A DNA stretch of 14,241 bases from Fidelibacterota bacterium UBA7303 (GTDB taxonomy: Bacteria > Fidelibacterota > Marinisomatia > Marinisomatales > UBA1611). The DNA lies in assembly GCA_002471805.1 (NCBI GenBank), contig DKQR01000153.1, positions 4,591 to 18,831 on the forward strand, read 5' to 3'. The position numbers and the translations under genes were made by a program. The notes beneath the pieces are model-generated. The model worked only from the letters and a program-made list of their open reading frames with translations. It was not told where the DNA came from and ran no database searches. Shown here one piece after another: positions 6,932 to 14,241 of this stretch (its first letter is position 1; every line of letters begins with the position of its first letter).

Positions 6932-9175
6932 ATGAAATATTTACCGGTAATCTGGACCGGTCTGATCCTTTCATTCCAGTTGGTTTACTGCAATGAAATA
7001 TATCAATCCGTAAGGATTTTTAATCCGTCCCCTGCAACTATCCAGCTCTTGGCCGAGACTGGAATTCCATTGGATCATATTACCGGAAAAGCCGGTGTAT
7101 ATCTCGATATTGTAGTTTCTAAAAGCCAGGTTGAGAAATTCGATTCAATTGGTGTTGAACATAAAATATTAATCCATGATCTTACACAATATATGCAGGC
7201 AAGGAATGTTCCTGCTGTATCTCGGGATTTTCCATTGGGCTCCATGCAGGGTAACTATACCTGGGATGAATTGAACAGCCGCTTTGATGAGTTGCGAGAA
7301 TTATACGGAGCAATCATTTCTGAACGTCACATCTTGGGGCAATCTACAGAAGGACGCGATATCTGGGCCTTTAAGGTTTCTGACAATCCTGCTGAGGATG
7401 AACAAGATCCGGAAGTATTGTATACTGCATTAACCCATGCCAGGGAACCGGTGAGCATGATGAATCTATTTTATTTTGTACAAATGATAGGGGAAAATTA
7501 TGGTTCGGATCCGGAACTGACCTACCTGGTAGACAATCGAGAAATGTGGTTTCTCCCTGTAATTAATCCAGACGGTTACGTTTATAATGAATCTATACAG
7601 CCCAATGGCGGTGGAATGCACCGGAAAAACCGTAGGGATACGTTTTGTGGAAATGGTACAAACCGTGGGATTGACCTGAATCGTAACTACGGTTATGGCT
7701 GGGGAGCGAATGATACCGGTTCATCACCTGATCCCTGTGAGGAGACCTATCGTGGCGAATCCGCATTTTCTGAGCCGGAAACACAGGCGGTCCGGGATTT
7801 TATTGAAAACCGGCCATTGATGAACGTACTTCATTATCATACTTTCTCCAATGTTTACATTCATCCTTATGGCAATGCGTCTCTCCCTGATGAGCCGGAT
7901 CTTACAACCTATCGTGAAATTGGTGCGGAAATGGCCCGGTTAAATGGCTATGCGGTTGGCACAGGTTATGAAACCATTGGCTATACCGTAAATGGGGATG
8001 CGGTGGACTGGACGTATGGAGCGCAGGGGTTGGTCACATTCACCCCTGAAGTAGGATCGTACGATGATTATTTCTGGCCATCTGAAGATAGAATTGTACC
8101 GCTTTGTAAGGATCAGTTGCACCCCAATATGGTTTTTTCTTTTGTAGCCGGCAATGATATTGTGCTGCAAGATGTGCAGTTCCCAGTTGAAGAATTCCTA
8201 TCTGGGGAAACAGTCACTGCGGAATTACATATCCAGAACAGAGGTTTAATGGATTCGGATGGAAATATTTCCATTACCCTGGAACCTGTGAATTCATTTA
8301 TTTCTTTGGATACGGATTCTATCAGGATAGATGAATTGGAAGCACGGGATGATGATGTGGCTGCTCTGGATTATACTATCTCTGCAGATGCGTCCCGCGG
8401 CGCAGAGACCGGATTTATTACCACGGTGTATGATGGCTCCAGCTACCCCCGGCAGGATACAATCCAGTTTTTTATAGGTGCCCCGGATGTTATTATTCTG
8501 GACAGCTTTGAAATGGATCTGGGGAATTGGCAATTAGAGGGTGATTGGGGATTGACGGATGTCTCCTACTCAGGGAATTGGGCCTTAAGTGACAGTCCGG
8601 ATGGGAATTATGGCAATAACCAGTCTACAGCTGCAGCTCTGAATATAAATTTTGATTTATCATATTACCATGGTATCCGAATTTCGTATATGACCCGCTG
8701 GGAGATTGAACCATACGATGATTTTGTACAGTTCCAGGCATACATACCCAATGAAGGCTGGATCAGCCTAGCGGGTGAATATACTGTAATGGGCTCCGGG
8801 CAAGATGCCCAGCCGCCAGGTGATCCTGGATACCATGGTAACTCTGATGGCTGGGTCAAGGAATTGATAGAACTGAACCAGTTAGGAGATTCATACCCCA
8901 CATCATTTAGATTTATACAAACATCTGATAATTACAATAATGGAGATGGTTTTAGTGTGGATGATTTTACAATTACCGCTTACCCGTCAATGCTTCAGGG
9001 GGATTTAAATAGTGATAACATATTGGGAATTATGGATGTGATCCAGATGGCGGATATGATTCTTTTCAATGCAGAACCCACACCGTACCAGATATTTATC
9101 AGCGATTTGGATGGTAATGGCACTTTAGACCTGTTTGATATATTCTTATTGGTTAATTTGATCATGGAATTTTAA
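6932..9175 (+). CDS. Secreted M14 zinc carboxypeptidase with C-terminal dockerin-like domain
   Basis: The 747-residue product starts with a signal peptide (hydrophobic 4-19, ending VYC-NE; a poor lipobox because Y precedes C). A propeptide-like segment spans about 25-105, then the M14 catalytic domain about 108-405. Zinc ligands are H169 and E172 (THARE) and H303 (HYHTF). Substrate-binding R234, N250 and R251 (DLNRNY), Y362 (DWTYG) and catalytic E373 (TPEVG) are all present, so it should be active. Residues 410-515 resemble a CARDB/Ig-like beta domain. Residues 521-684 form a MAM/jelly-roll-like module (DSFEMDLGNWQ ... GFSVDDFTI). The end (688-746) is a pair of dockerin-like calcium loops (D691-N693-D695 and D725-D727-N729-D733). 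It probably trims peptides at the cell surface or outside the cell. No type A sorting motif is present, unlike the next two secreted proteins. Confidence 0.92.
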   Translation: MKYLPVIWTGLILSFQLVYCNEIYQSVRIFNPSPATIQLLAETGIPLDHITGKAGVYLDIVVSKSQVEKFDSIGVEHKILIHDLTQYMQARNVPAVSRDFPLGSMQGNYTWDELNSRFDELRELYGAIISERHILGQSTEGRDIWAFKVSDNPAEDEQDPEVLYTALTHAREPVSMMNLFYFVQMIGENYGSDPELTYLVDNREMWFLPVINPDGYVYNESIQPNGGGMHRKNRRDTFCGNGTNRGIDLNRNYGYGWGANDTGSSPDPCEETYRGESAFSEPETQAVRDFIENRPLMNVLHYHTFSNVYIHPYGNASLPDEPDLTTYREIGAEMARLNGYAVGTGYETIGYTVNGDAVDWTYGAQGLVTFTPEVGSYDDYFWPSEDRIVPLCKDQLHPNMVFSFVAGNDIVLQDVQFPVEEFLSGETVTAELHIQNRGLMDSDGNISITLEPVNSFISLDTDSIRIDELEARDDDVAALDYTISADASRGAETGFITTVYDGSSYPRQDTIQFFIGAPDVIILDSFEMDLGNWQLEGDWGLTDVSYSGNWALSDSPDGNYGNNQSTAAALNINFDLSYYHGIRISYMTRWEIEPYDDFVQFQAYIPNEGWISLAGEYTVMGSGQDAQPPGDPGYHGNSDGWVKELIELNQLGDSYPTSFRFIQTSDNYNNGDGFSVDDFTITAYPSMLQGDLNSDNILGIMDVIQMADMILFNAEPTPYQIFISDLDGNGTLDLFDIFLLVNLIMEF

Positions 9176-10875
9176 TGAAACTATTTTTCTTGCTCATTGC
9201 CGCTGTCTCTTTTATACAGGGTCAAATATCCCCTGAGCAAATGGAACCGGGAAAAAGAAACGGCCACTACCGGGCCTGGGTTTATTTCAAGGATAAGGCG
9301 GGATCAGCGCAAGCGAATATTTCTGAGCGAGCCCGGCAAAGAAGGTCAAAAAATAATATCCAATCAGATAATCTCTGGCTGGATCTAAGAATACCAAATG
9401 ATTACATTGAAACATTAAAAGAATTAAATATAATAATACGTCGTCAAAGTCGTTGGCTTAATGCCGTTTCTATAGAAACGGATATCAATACTCTAAATAC
9501 TATATTAAAATTTGATTTTATAAAAAAGGTAGAACCTGTATATAATTTCGTTAAAGGTAGTACAATTGGTCCAGTTAATGAAAATGGGACTAATCAAATA
9601 CCTAACAATAATCAACGTGATTTTGACTATGGTAATTCTTTTACCCAGATTGAGCAAATCAATAGTCATACAGCTCATGAAGCAGGATATTTTGGGCAGG
9701 GTGTTAGAATTTTGTTTCTGGATACTGGCTACATGCTATCCCATGTGGCTTTTGATTCCATCAATCTTATTGCACAATATGACTTTATTAATAACGATGA
9801 CAATACTGCTAATGAAGATGAAGATAATGATAATTATCAACAGGACCACCATGGAACTGGCATGTTAAGTATTATTGCCGGTTATTATCCAGGTCATTTA
9901 ATTGGACCGGCATTCAAATCAGAATATTTATTGGCCAAAACAGAAGATGTAAGCAGCGAGACCCAGGTTGAGGAGGATAATTACGTAGCGGCATTGGAAT
10001 GGGGCGAAGGACTAGGCGCTGATGTGACTTCTTCATCTTTGGGTTATCTAGATTGGTATTCTTATTGCGATATGGATGGGAATACGGCAGTTACTACAAT
10101 AGCTGTGGATGTTGCATCCAGTTTGGGTATGTTGTGTGTGACGTCAGCTGGAAATTGGGCATCTACACCTCCGGAAAACCCCTGTCAGCCGCCCATTACT
10201 CATTATATATCCGCTCCAGCTGATGCAGATTCGGTAATTGCAGTTGGTGCGGTGAATAGTTCAGGAATTATAGGTTCCTTTAGCTCCAGAGGACCAACAT
10301 ATGATGGCAGAATAAAACCTGAAGTTTGTGCAATGGGTATTGGAGTTGTAGGTGCTTCTCCGGGAACCCAGAATGATTTTATTACTGTCTACAGTGGGAC
10401 GTCTGCTTCATCACCATTGATAAGTGGAGCTGCGGCATTGATTATGAGTGCAAACCCTTCCTGGACTGCAATGCAGGTACGGGAGGCAATGATGATGACT
10501 GCGTCACAGCATGAAAACCCTGACAATACCTATGGCTATGGAATTGTGGATATCATGGCTGCCATCAATTATGGGCAAACTGCAGGTGTAAAACCAGGGC
10601 AAGGAAATCCAGCGGATTTTCAAATCTCCACAGCTTATCCGAATCCATTTAATCCATCCGTATCTGTGGATATCACTGCAGCGGTTGGCGGTCATCTCAT
10701 TGTGGAAGTGTTGGATATTAATGGTAGAATGATTTCAACACTCTATAACGAAAATGTAATTTATTCGACCCACAAACTAAATTGGATTGCAGATGGTGTT
10801 CCCGCAGGGCTTTATTTTATTAGATCCACCCTAAATGGCCAGTCCCATATACAAAAGGCAACCTTGTTGAAATAG
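9175..10875 (+). CDS. Secreted S8 subtilisin-like serine protease with type A (T9SS) sorting domain
   Basis: The 566-residue product has a signal peptide (1-16, cleavage likely after IQG), an inhibitor-I9-like propeptide (about 30-125) and an S8 domain (about 160-468). The catalytic triad is D183 (FLDTGY), H226 (HHGTGM) and S410 (GTSASSP), with N327 (SAGNW) as oxyanion residue, so activity is expected. A highly acidic N/D/E-rich segment (207-224) sits just before the catalytic histidine. The C-terminus carries AYPNPFNPS (487-495) and a beta-rich end finishing KATLLK, the type A sorting domain that directs proteins through the type IX secretion system to the cell surface. The ATG overlaps the preceding stop (TAATG), so it is translationally coupled to the carboxypeptidase; an endoprotease and an exopeptidase made together suits peptide scavenging. 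GC falls to about 27-38% within 9421-9900. Confidence 0.93.
   Translation: MKLFFLLIAAVSFIQGQISPEQMEPGKRNGHYRAWVYFKDKAGSAQANISERARQRRSKNNIQSDNLWLDLRIPNDYIETLKELNIIIRRQSRWLNAVSIETDINTLNTILKFDFIKKVEPVYNFVKGSTIGPVNENGTNQIPNNNQRDFDYGNSFTQIEQINSHTAHEAGYFGQGVRILFLDTGYMLSHVAFDSINLIAQYDFINNDDNTANEDEDNDNYQQDHHGTGMLSIIAGYYPGHLIGPAFKSEYLLAKTEDVSSETQVEEDNYVAALEWGEGLGADVTSSSLGYLDWYSYCDMDGNTAVTTIAVDVASSLGMLCVTSAGNWASTPPENPCQPPITHYISAPADADSVIAVGAVNSSGIIGSFSSRGPTYDGRIKPEVCAMGIGVVGASPGTQNDFITVYSGTSASSPLISGAAALIMSANPSWTAMQVREAMMMTASQHENPDNTYGYGIVDIMAAINYGQTAGVKPGQGNPADFQISTAYPNPFNPSVSVDITAAVGGHLIVEVLDINGRMISTLYNENVIYSTHKLNWIADGVPAGLYFIRSTLNGQSHIQKATLLK
9421..9900. other. AT-rich segment inside the subtilase gene
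   Basis: Hand counts over 120-base blocks give GC of 27, 31, 38 and 33% across this segment. The first block of the same gene (9181-9300) gives 47%, and a sample block in the next gene (12001-12120) gives 44%. The reading frame stays open and the protein keeps family features (D183, H226), so this is a compositional change, not a broken gene. It covers the second half of the propeptide and the start of the catalytic domain. Confidence 0.7.
9464..9481. repeat. 18-bp perfect palindrome in subtilase propeptide codons
   Basis: CCGTTTCTATAGAAACGG is its own reverse complement over 18 bp and could form a 7-bp stem with a TATA loop in RNA. It lies in the AT-rich part of the subtilase gene, over codons near AVSIETD. 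It may be chance; no function is assigned. Confidence 0.6.
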
Positions 10876-10951
10876 AAAAAATCAGGAGAGGAAACACTTG
10901 CCTCCTTGTGTTGAGACCTCGAAATTGCATCTCGCCTGGACCATATTCTAA

Positions 10952-12721
10952 ATGATTCCCAGACCACATATTATTCTTTTGCAAGTCGCCTTATTTTCCG
11001 GCTTGCTTTTTCCAGCACAATCGGAAGAAAGGAAGGTACAGCCTTTTCCGGTGGATCTGTCTGTCTTTGAAGGTCATAAATCCCTGCTTCTGGACTGGTC
11101 TTACGCTGACAGCATCGATGCAAAAACAATAGCCGTTAAATCAAGCAATACGATAGATGCTGAATTCCGTACCATTCAGGAACTAGAACCTGAACAATCC
11201 CGTTATCTGATTCAGAACTGTGAAATTGGCCTGCGCTATTTTTATCTCATTGAAATTGAAGATCATTTCGGTAATCTGTATACCAGTGATAGTGAGGTTC
11301 CTGTATTCGGCTCCTGCATGATTGCAGCGGACACGAGTCAATTTGATCCGCATATTTCCACGGTGCAGGAGTTGATTCTGTCTGAAATTAATAACAGCGT
11401 CCGAAATATGGACCCGACTCTGGATATTGATCCTATTTTGCGCCTTATGGCTGGTACCAATTCTGCAGAAACCGCATGGCTGGAAGAAATTCCTTTCAAT
11501 GTACTGAAAAACATTGAATCAGAAGTTTCAGCGATAGATGAAATTGTGAATCATTCCAGTTTTTTGGAATCGATCATGAAAAAAGAATTGCTTTACCGTA
11601 ATCAAGTTCTGCTTATCCCGAATGAATGGGTGGATAAAATCAATACTGCATTCTCTTTAATGGATAACAGATGGACAAACCTTTTTAAACAGTATGAAAA
11701 AAGTTTACAGGTTTTATTCCAAATGCCGCCTATCCATATCCTGGGTGCAAAACCGCTGGAAGACGGCCAGAAAGATTTTATTTTGCAGGTGGTGCATGAG
11801 GACCTGGTGGACCTGGAGGAATCGTACATCCTCTACCGGGATGAATATCTGGATCTATCTCCCTTTGCAAAGGATACATCCGGACTTATTTCTGTTCCCG
11901 CACCCGGGCACTGGACCTATGCTGATTTGATGATCAATGGAATATTTCATCAGCGGTTTCCATTATGGATCCCGCGTCCAGTAAGCAACACCATGGAAGG
12001 TGACCTGTTGCCCAGCGATAATGTTTATACCATAAAAGCGGGACTTGAACCAGCATCGGCCTGGTTCAATGAAATGATTTGGTCACCAAAAACCATGAAA
12101 TTAGATTTGGAAGCGTCGGGTGTGCCGGGCTTTGATGACCATTATGCCTTCATATTACAGGATCAATTTTTCTGGGAATTGGATTGGGAACCGGGCTTTG
12201 AAATTCAGTACAGGGATTCTTCGATTCTTTTGGATCAAGCTATCGATTTCCCTGTTTTGTTATCCTGGAATAAATGGAACGAGGATCAATGGGAACCTGT
12301 AGAATATATGATTCTGGATTCTCTGCCGATGGCTGTACACCGATTCCCGGATGGGAAAACATGGAGTGAATTAAATTACGCAACACTGGGTTCAACCAAT
12401 GATCCTCATTTAAATGAGATAAATACAGAAATGATTCCGCAGCTTTTTGTTCTCTATCAAAATTATCCAAATCCATTCAATGGCTTGACCCGTTTGACCT
12501 TTGATCTGCTGGAAGACGCCACGATCTCTCTATATGTAACCGATGCCAAGGGACGGGTACGGGATGTGTTTGTGGAAGATCAGTTCATGACCGGTGGCAC
12601 CTATAATTATGAATGGAGTGGTGAGAATAGGTCCACGGGAATTTATTTTTTCACTATCCAAGCTCAAGCTGGGAATTTTCCGCCGGCTGTCATGAGTCGG
12701 AAAATGATCTACCTGAAATAA
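10952..12721 (+). CDS. Secreted protein of unknown function with type A (T9SS) sorting domain
   Basis: The 589-residue product has a signal peptide (hydrophobic 7-21, cleavage likely after AQS at 24). Residues about 35-125 show alternating strands like a fibronectin-III/Ig-type domain (SLLLDWSYADSI ... FYLIEIEDHFGN). The middle (about 130-490) is a mix of helical and beta segments with no catalytic motif I recognise. The C-terminus is a clear type A sorting domain: NYPNPFN (504-510), then GLTRLTFDLLEDATISLY, a GIYFF strand and the ending RKMIYLK. Glycine replaces the usual proline after NYPNPFN. The protein should therefore cross the outer membrane through a type IX system and be held at, or released from, the surface. 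It lies 76 bp after the subtilase; that gap shows only imperfect short hairpins and no T-tract. No Shine-Dalgarno sequence precedes the ATG. It may be a structural or binding partner of the proteases; this is a guess from context. Confidence 0.85.
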   Translation: MIPRPHIILLQVALFSGLLFPAQSEERKVQPFPVDLSVFEGHKSLLLDWSYADSIDAKTIAVKSSNTIDAEFRTIQELEPEQSRYLIQNCEIGLRYFYLIEIEDHFGNLYTSDSEVPVFGSCMIAADTSQFDPHISTVQELILSEINNSVRNMDPTLDIDPILRLMAGTNSAETAWLEEIPFNVLKNIESEVSAIDEIVNHSSFLESIMKKELLYRNQVLLIPNEWVDKINTAFSLMDNRWTNLFKQYEKSLQVLFQMPPIHILGAKPLEDGQKDFILQVVHEDLVDLEESYILYRDEYLDLSPFAKDTSGLISVPAPGHWTYADLMINGIFHQRFPLWIPRPVSNTMEGDLLPSDNVYTIKAGLEPASAWFNEMIWSPKTMKLDLEASGVPGFDDHYAFILQDQFFWELDWEPGFEIQYRDSSILLDQAIDFPVLLSWNKWNEDQWEPVEYMILDSLPMAVHRFPDGKTWSELNYATLGSTNDPHLNEINTEMIPQLFVLYQNYPNPFNGLTRLTFDLLEDATISLYVTDAKGRVRDVFVEDQFMTGGTYNYEWSGENRSTGIYFFTIQAQAGNFPPAVMSRKMIYLK

Positions 12722-12739
12722 AACCCCCCTTTTCCATTT

Positions 12740-12765
12740 AATCTCTCAAGAGATTTCAGTATTTT
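12740..12765 (+). terminator. Weak candidate terminator after the secreted T9SS protein
   Basis: AATCTC and GAGATT flank a TCAA loop (12740-12755), followed six bases later by a run of five T (12762-12766). The stem is only 6 bp and AT-rich, and the T-run is not adjacent, so this is a weak terminator if it acts at all. It lies in the 53-bp gap before the lipoprotein gene. Confidence 0.25.
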
Positions 12766-12774
12766 TCCGCAGGT

Positions 12775-13485
12775 ATGATGACACGGAACCTGTTTATTCT
12801 ATTTCTTGCAGCTTTGATCTGGATCCCCGGTTGTGCTTCCCATCCGGCTATACAGCCTCATCTTGCGGAAGAAGGGAAAACAGAAATGGGATTCAGCTTA
12901 TCCCTGGAAAATGTAATCCCTGTTATTTGGTATCGCCGCGGTTTAAATAAAAATACCGATGTTGGACTTAGAATTGGCATTCCGTTATCGGGAACCGGGG
13001 TGGATATAAACCGTGTATTATTCAGGAACGATCGTAAGTGGGATATCCTGAATCTGGCCTGGAGTTTTAACCCCAATTCAAATTTTGATGTGACGTATAT
13101 GAAATTCAGTCGGGCCAAAAAAGAAAATAGAGGAATATTACCTGTTTCTTGGATGGGTTTCAGGATCATGATCATCCCCAACGGGGTCCTTCGCCAGCAG
13201 GACACAGAAGGTCTGTACAGTGCCAGCACACGTGCCGGTCTGCTATATGGACGGCAGATAGGGAAAAAATGGGGTATAGAATTTGGCTATTATCATGATT
13301 TTCAGGCCATGCCATTCAGCAAGGTTTTTTCGTTTGACTGGAACCCGAAATCGCCAAAAGTGATTAATGAATACGGCGATACTTATGTTAATTTTCCGCC
13401 TACCAATAATGGGCTTCCATCGGAATATTCACGTTTGACCGGACTGTCTTTTCAGGTCTACATGTATCTGGGTAAAAAACAATAA
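12775..13485 (+). CDS. Lipoprotein with outer-membrane-protein-like beta pattern, function unknown
   Basis: This 236-residue protein begins with a lipoprotein signal peptide: MMTRNL, a hydrophobic stretch, then the lipobox IPGC with the acylated cysteine at residue 20. The mature part has many short alternating strands with aromatic residues at their ends (for example VIPVIWYRRGL, TDVGLRIGIPL, FDVTYMKFS, WGIEFGYYHDF, LSFQVYMYLG), as seen in small outer-membrane beta-barrel proteins. The aromatic-rich C-terminus also fits this. I recognise no named family. Two ATG codons are adjacent: with AGG at 12771-12773, the second ATG (12778) has the better spacing (4 nt), so the true start may be one codon later. 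A 53-bp gap with a weak hairpin separates it from the preceding gene, so it may have its own promoter. An envelope location is likely; the role is unknown. Confidence 0.82.
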   Translation: MMTRNLFILFLAALIWIPGCASHPAIQPHLAEEGKTEMGFSLSLENVIPVIWYRRGLNKNTDVGLRIGIPLSGTGVDINRVLFRNDRKWDILNLAWSFNPNSNFDVTYMKFSRAKKENRGILPVSWMGFRIMIIPNGVLRQQDTEGLYSASTRAGLLYGRQIGKKWGIEFGYYHDFQAMPFSKVFSFDWNPKSPKVINEYGDTYVNFPPTNNGLPSEYSRLTGLSFQVYMYLGKKQ

Positions 13486-13497
13486 ACAGATTTTTTT

Positions 13498-14241
13498 ATG
13501 CCTGAGTTTTCTTTCCGGGATTGTCTAGTAACCCGGGATATTCCTGAATCCAAACTCTATTTAAAAACCAGCCTGAAACCCGATGCAAATCTTGTTGTCA
13601 TTTTAGATGACCTCTTGTTCGTAAGTGCTTTGGTATCCGAAAATGAGAAACCGGGGATTCACCCTGTGATTCTCATGAATTCTATTAAAAATATCATTGG
13701 GGATGACCGGAAAAATCCTTCAATAGTTTTACTGGAATTTGCGGTTGAATATATGTTGGGTTTTGAATTTCGAAAAAATGATCAGGAACAGTTAAATGAT
13801 TCTGTGGTGGATGGTGTTGGGTTGACCGCCTTTATTGGTGATCTGGAAGACGCCTGCCAGAATGGAGATTGGGAAAAAGCCAATGCTCTGGCCGCACATA
13901 CATTTGTTGCATCAGACTATTCTCGAGGCGTTTTGGACGCTTTAATTGAGCTTGCTCTTCAAGATACGGACCGGAATGTTCTGTTTACTTTTCATTTACT
14001 CCGTGCTTTCCAGTTCCAGGGAATCAAGGGAGATAATTGGACCTATACAAAATGCCTACTGGATTATTTAGCAGGCTCTACATTTCCTGAACCCCATGAT
14101 TTTTGCGAACAAACACCGACGGATGTGAAAGATAAGATGATCGAATCTGGAGATTTGTCTCTTTTTTCTGCTGTTGAAAGGCTGTGGCATGGGGATTATG
14201 TCAGGATTCGCGGATACAGGCGGGAATTGAGTCATTGGTGT
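13498..14241 (+). CDS. Unrecognised protein, C-terminus beyond window
   Basis: From an ATG 12 bp after the lipoprotein stop, the frame stays open for 248 codons to the window end with no stop, so the gene is cut at its 3' side. Neighbour-like codon use and the short spacing support a real gene. The first 75 residues (MPEFSFRDCLVTRDIPESKL ... IIGDDRK) look like mixed alpha/beta with a strand NLVVILDDLLFVSALV. Residues about 110-195 look helical (DLEDACQNGDWEKANALA, then RGVLDALIELALQDTDRNVL and HLLRAFQFQG), somewhat like a helical-repeat scaffold. Cysteines (9, 120, 186, 203, 248) form no recognisable metal motif in this part. No signal peptide is seen, so it is probably cytoplasmic. It shares the reading frame of the upstream lipoprotein, separated by one stop and four codons, and has no Shine-Dalgarno sequence. 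I do not recognise the family. Confidence 0.7.
   Translation, partial: MPEFSFRDCLVTRDIPESKLYLKTSLKPDANLVVILDDLLFVSALVSENEKPGIHPVILMNSIKNIIGDDRKNPSIVLLEFAVEYMLGFEFRKNDQEQLNDSVVDGVGLTAFIGDLEDACQNGDWEKANALAAHTFVASDYSRGVLDALIELALQDTDRNVLFTFHLLRAFQFQGIKGDNWTYTKCLLDYLAGSTFPEPHDFCEQTPTDVKDKMIESGDLSLFSAVERLWHGDYVRIRGYRRELSHWC

Noticed and set aside
6921..6961. Short palindromes GTTTAAAC, TTACCGGTAA and a second ACCGGT around the carboxypeptidase start
   Set aside because: Each is 6-10 bp, expected often by chance, and they overlap coding sequence.
9566..9868. Rightward open frame of 100 codons inside the subtilase gene
   Set aside because: It is an out-of-frame reading of the AT-rich segment, giving a low-complexity product rich in Ile, Leu and Met.
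10876..10951. Imperfect stems (AACAC/GTGTT and AGGAG/CTCCT) in the gap after the subtilase
   Set aside because: The stems are 5 bp and mutually exclusive with no T-tract, so neither terminator nor riboswitch can be supported.
12858..13229. Leftward open frame of 123 codons
   Set aside because: It is antisense to the lipoprotein gene, which has a signal peptide, lipobox and coherent strand pattern; the antisense translation has none.
1..14241. CRISPR, prophage, insertion sequence, toxin-antitoxin or defence genes
   Set aside because: No repeat-spacer pattern, transposase, integrase or known defence domain was seen on either strand.

Overview
This window looks like a chromosomal piece of a diderm bacterium of the FCB superphylum, most likely a Marinimicrobia (SAR406)-like, Ignavibacteria-like or Calditrichaeota-like lineage. 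Two secreted proteins end in the type A sorting domain of the type IX secretion system (YPNPFNP and NYPNPFN motifs followed by about 75 residues ending in -LLK or -YLK). A third secreted protein ends in a dockerin-like repeat pair. A heptosyltransferase-type enzyme implies an LPS-like outer membrane. Few genes have a clear Shine-Dalgarno sequence, which also fits this group. The lineage is an inference from these features, not from a marker gene. No rRNA, tRNA, CRISPR array, insertion sequence or phage gene was seen.

Region 1 (1-4348) is a cell-surface glycan locus. A class I methyltransferase, cut by the window edge, reads leftward. A divergent set reads rightward: two tandem paralogous CDP-glycerol glycerophosphotransferase-family proteins, a GT9 heptosyltransferase-family protein overlapping the second by 4 bp, and a LicC-like nucleotidyltransferase. 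Together they could activate an alcohol phosphate with CTP and transfer it onto a surface glycan through phosphodiester bonds.

Region 2 (4384-6926) holds a DUF1015-family protein and a citrate synthase of the mitochondrial/eukaryotic type with all catalytic residues present. The DUF1015 gene is preceded by a 14-bp perfect palindrome in the 35-bp gap after the nucleotidyltransferase. The citrate synthase has the clearest ribosome binding site in the window.

Region 3 (6932-12721) is a run of exported proteins: an M14 zinc carboxypeptidase with a dockerin-like C-terminus, an S8 subtilase with a type A sorting domain (start overlapping the previous stop in TAATG), and a 589-residue secreted protein of unknown function with a type A sorting domain. 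It probably supports extracellular or cell-surface protein degradation. The middle of the subtilase gene is much more AT-rich than its surroundings.

Region 4 (12775-14241) holds a lipoprotein with outer-membrane-protein-like beta patterning, then an unrecognised gene of at least 248 codons that runs off the window end. Gaps between genes are short; none reaches 300 bases. Nothing here is a clear new defence or mobile system. The points most worth a second look are the glycerophosphotransferase pair with its LicC-like partner, the eukaryotic-type citrate synthase beside DUF1015, the compositional dip in the subtilase, and a 30-nt perfect hairpin inside the heptosyltransferase gene.
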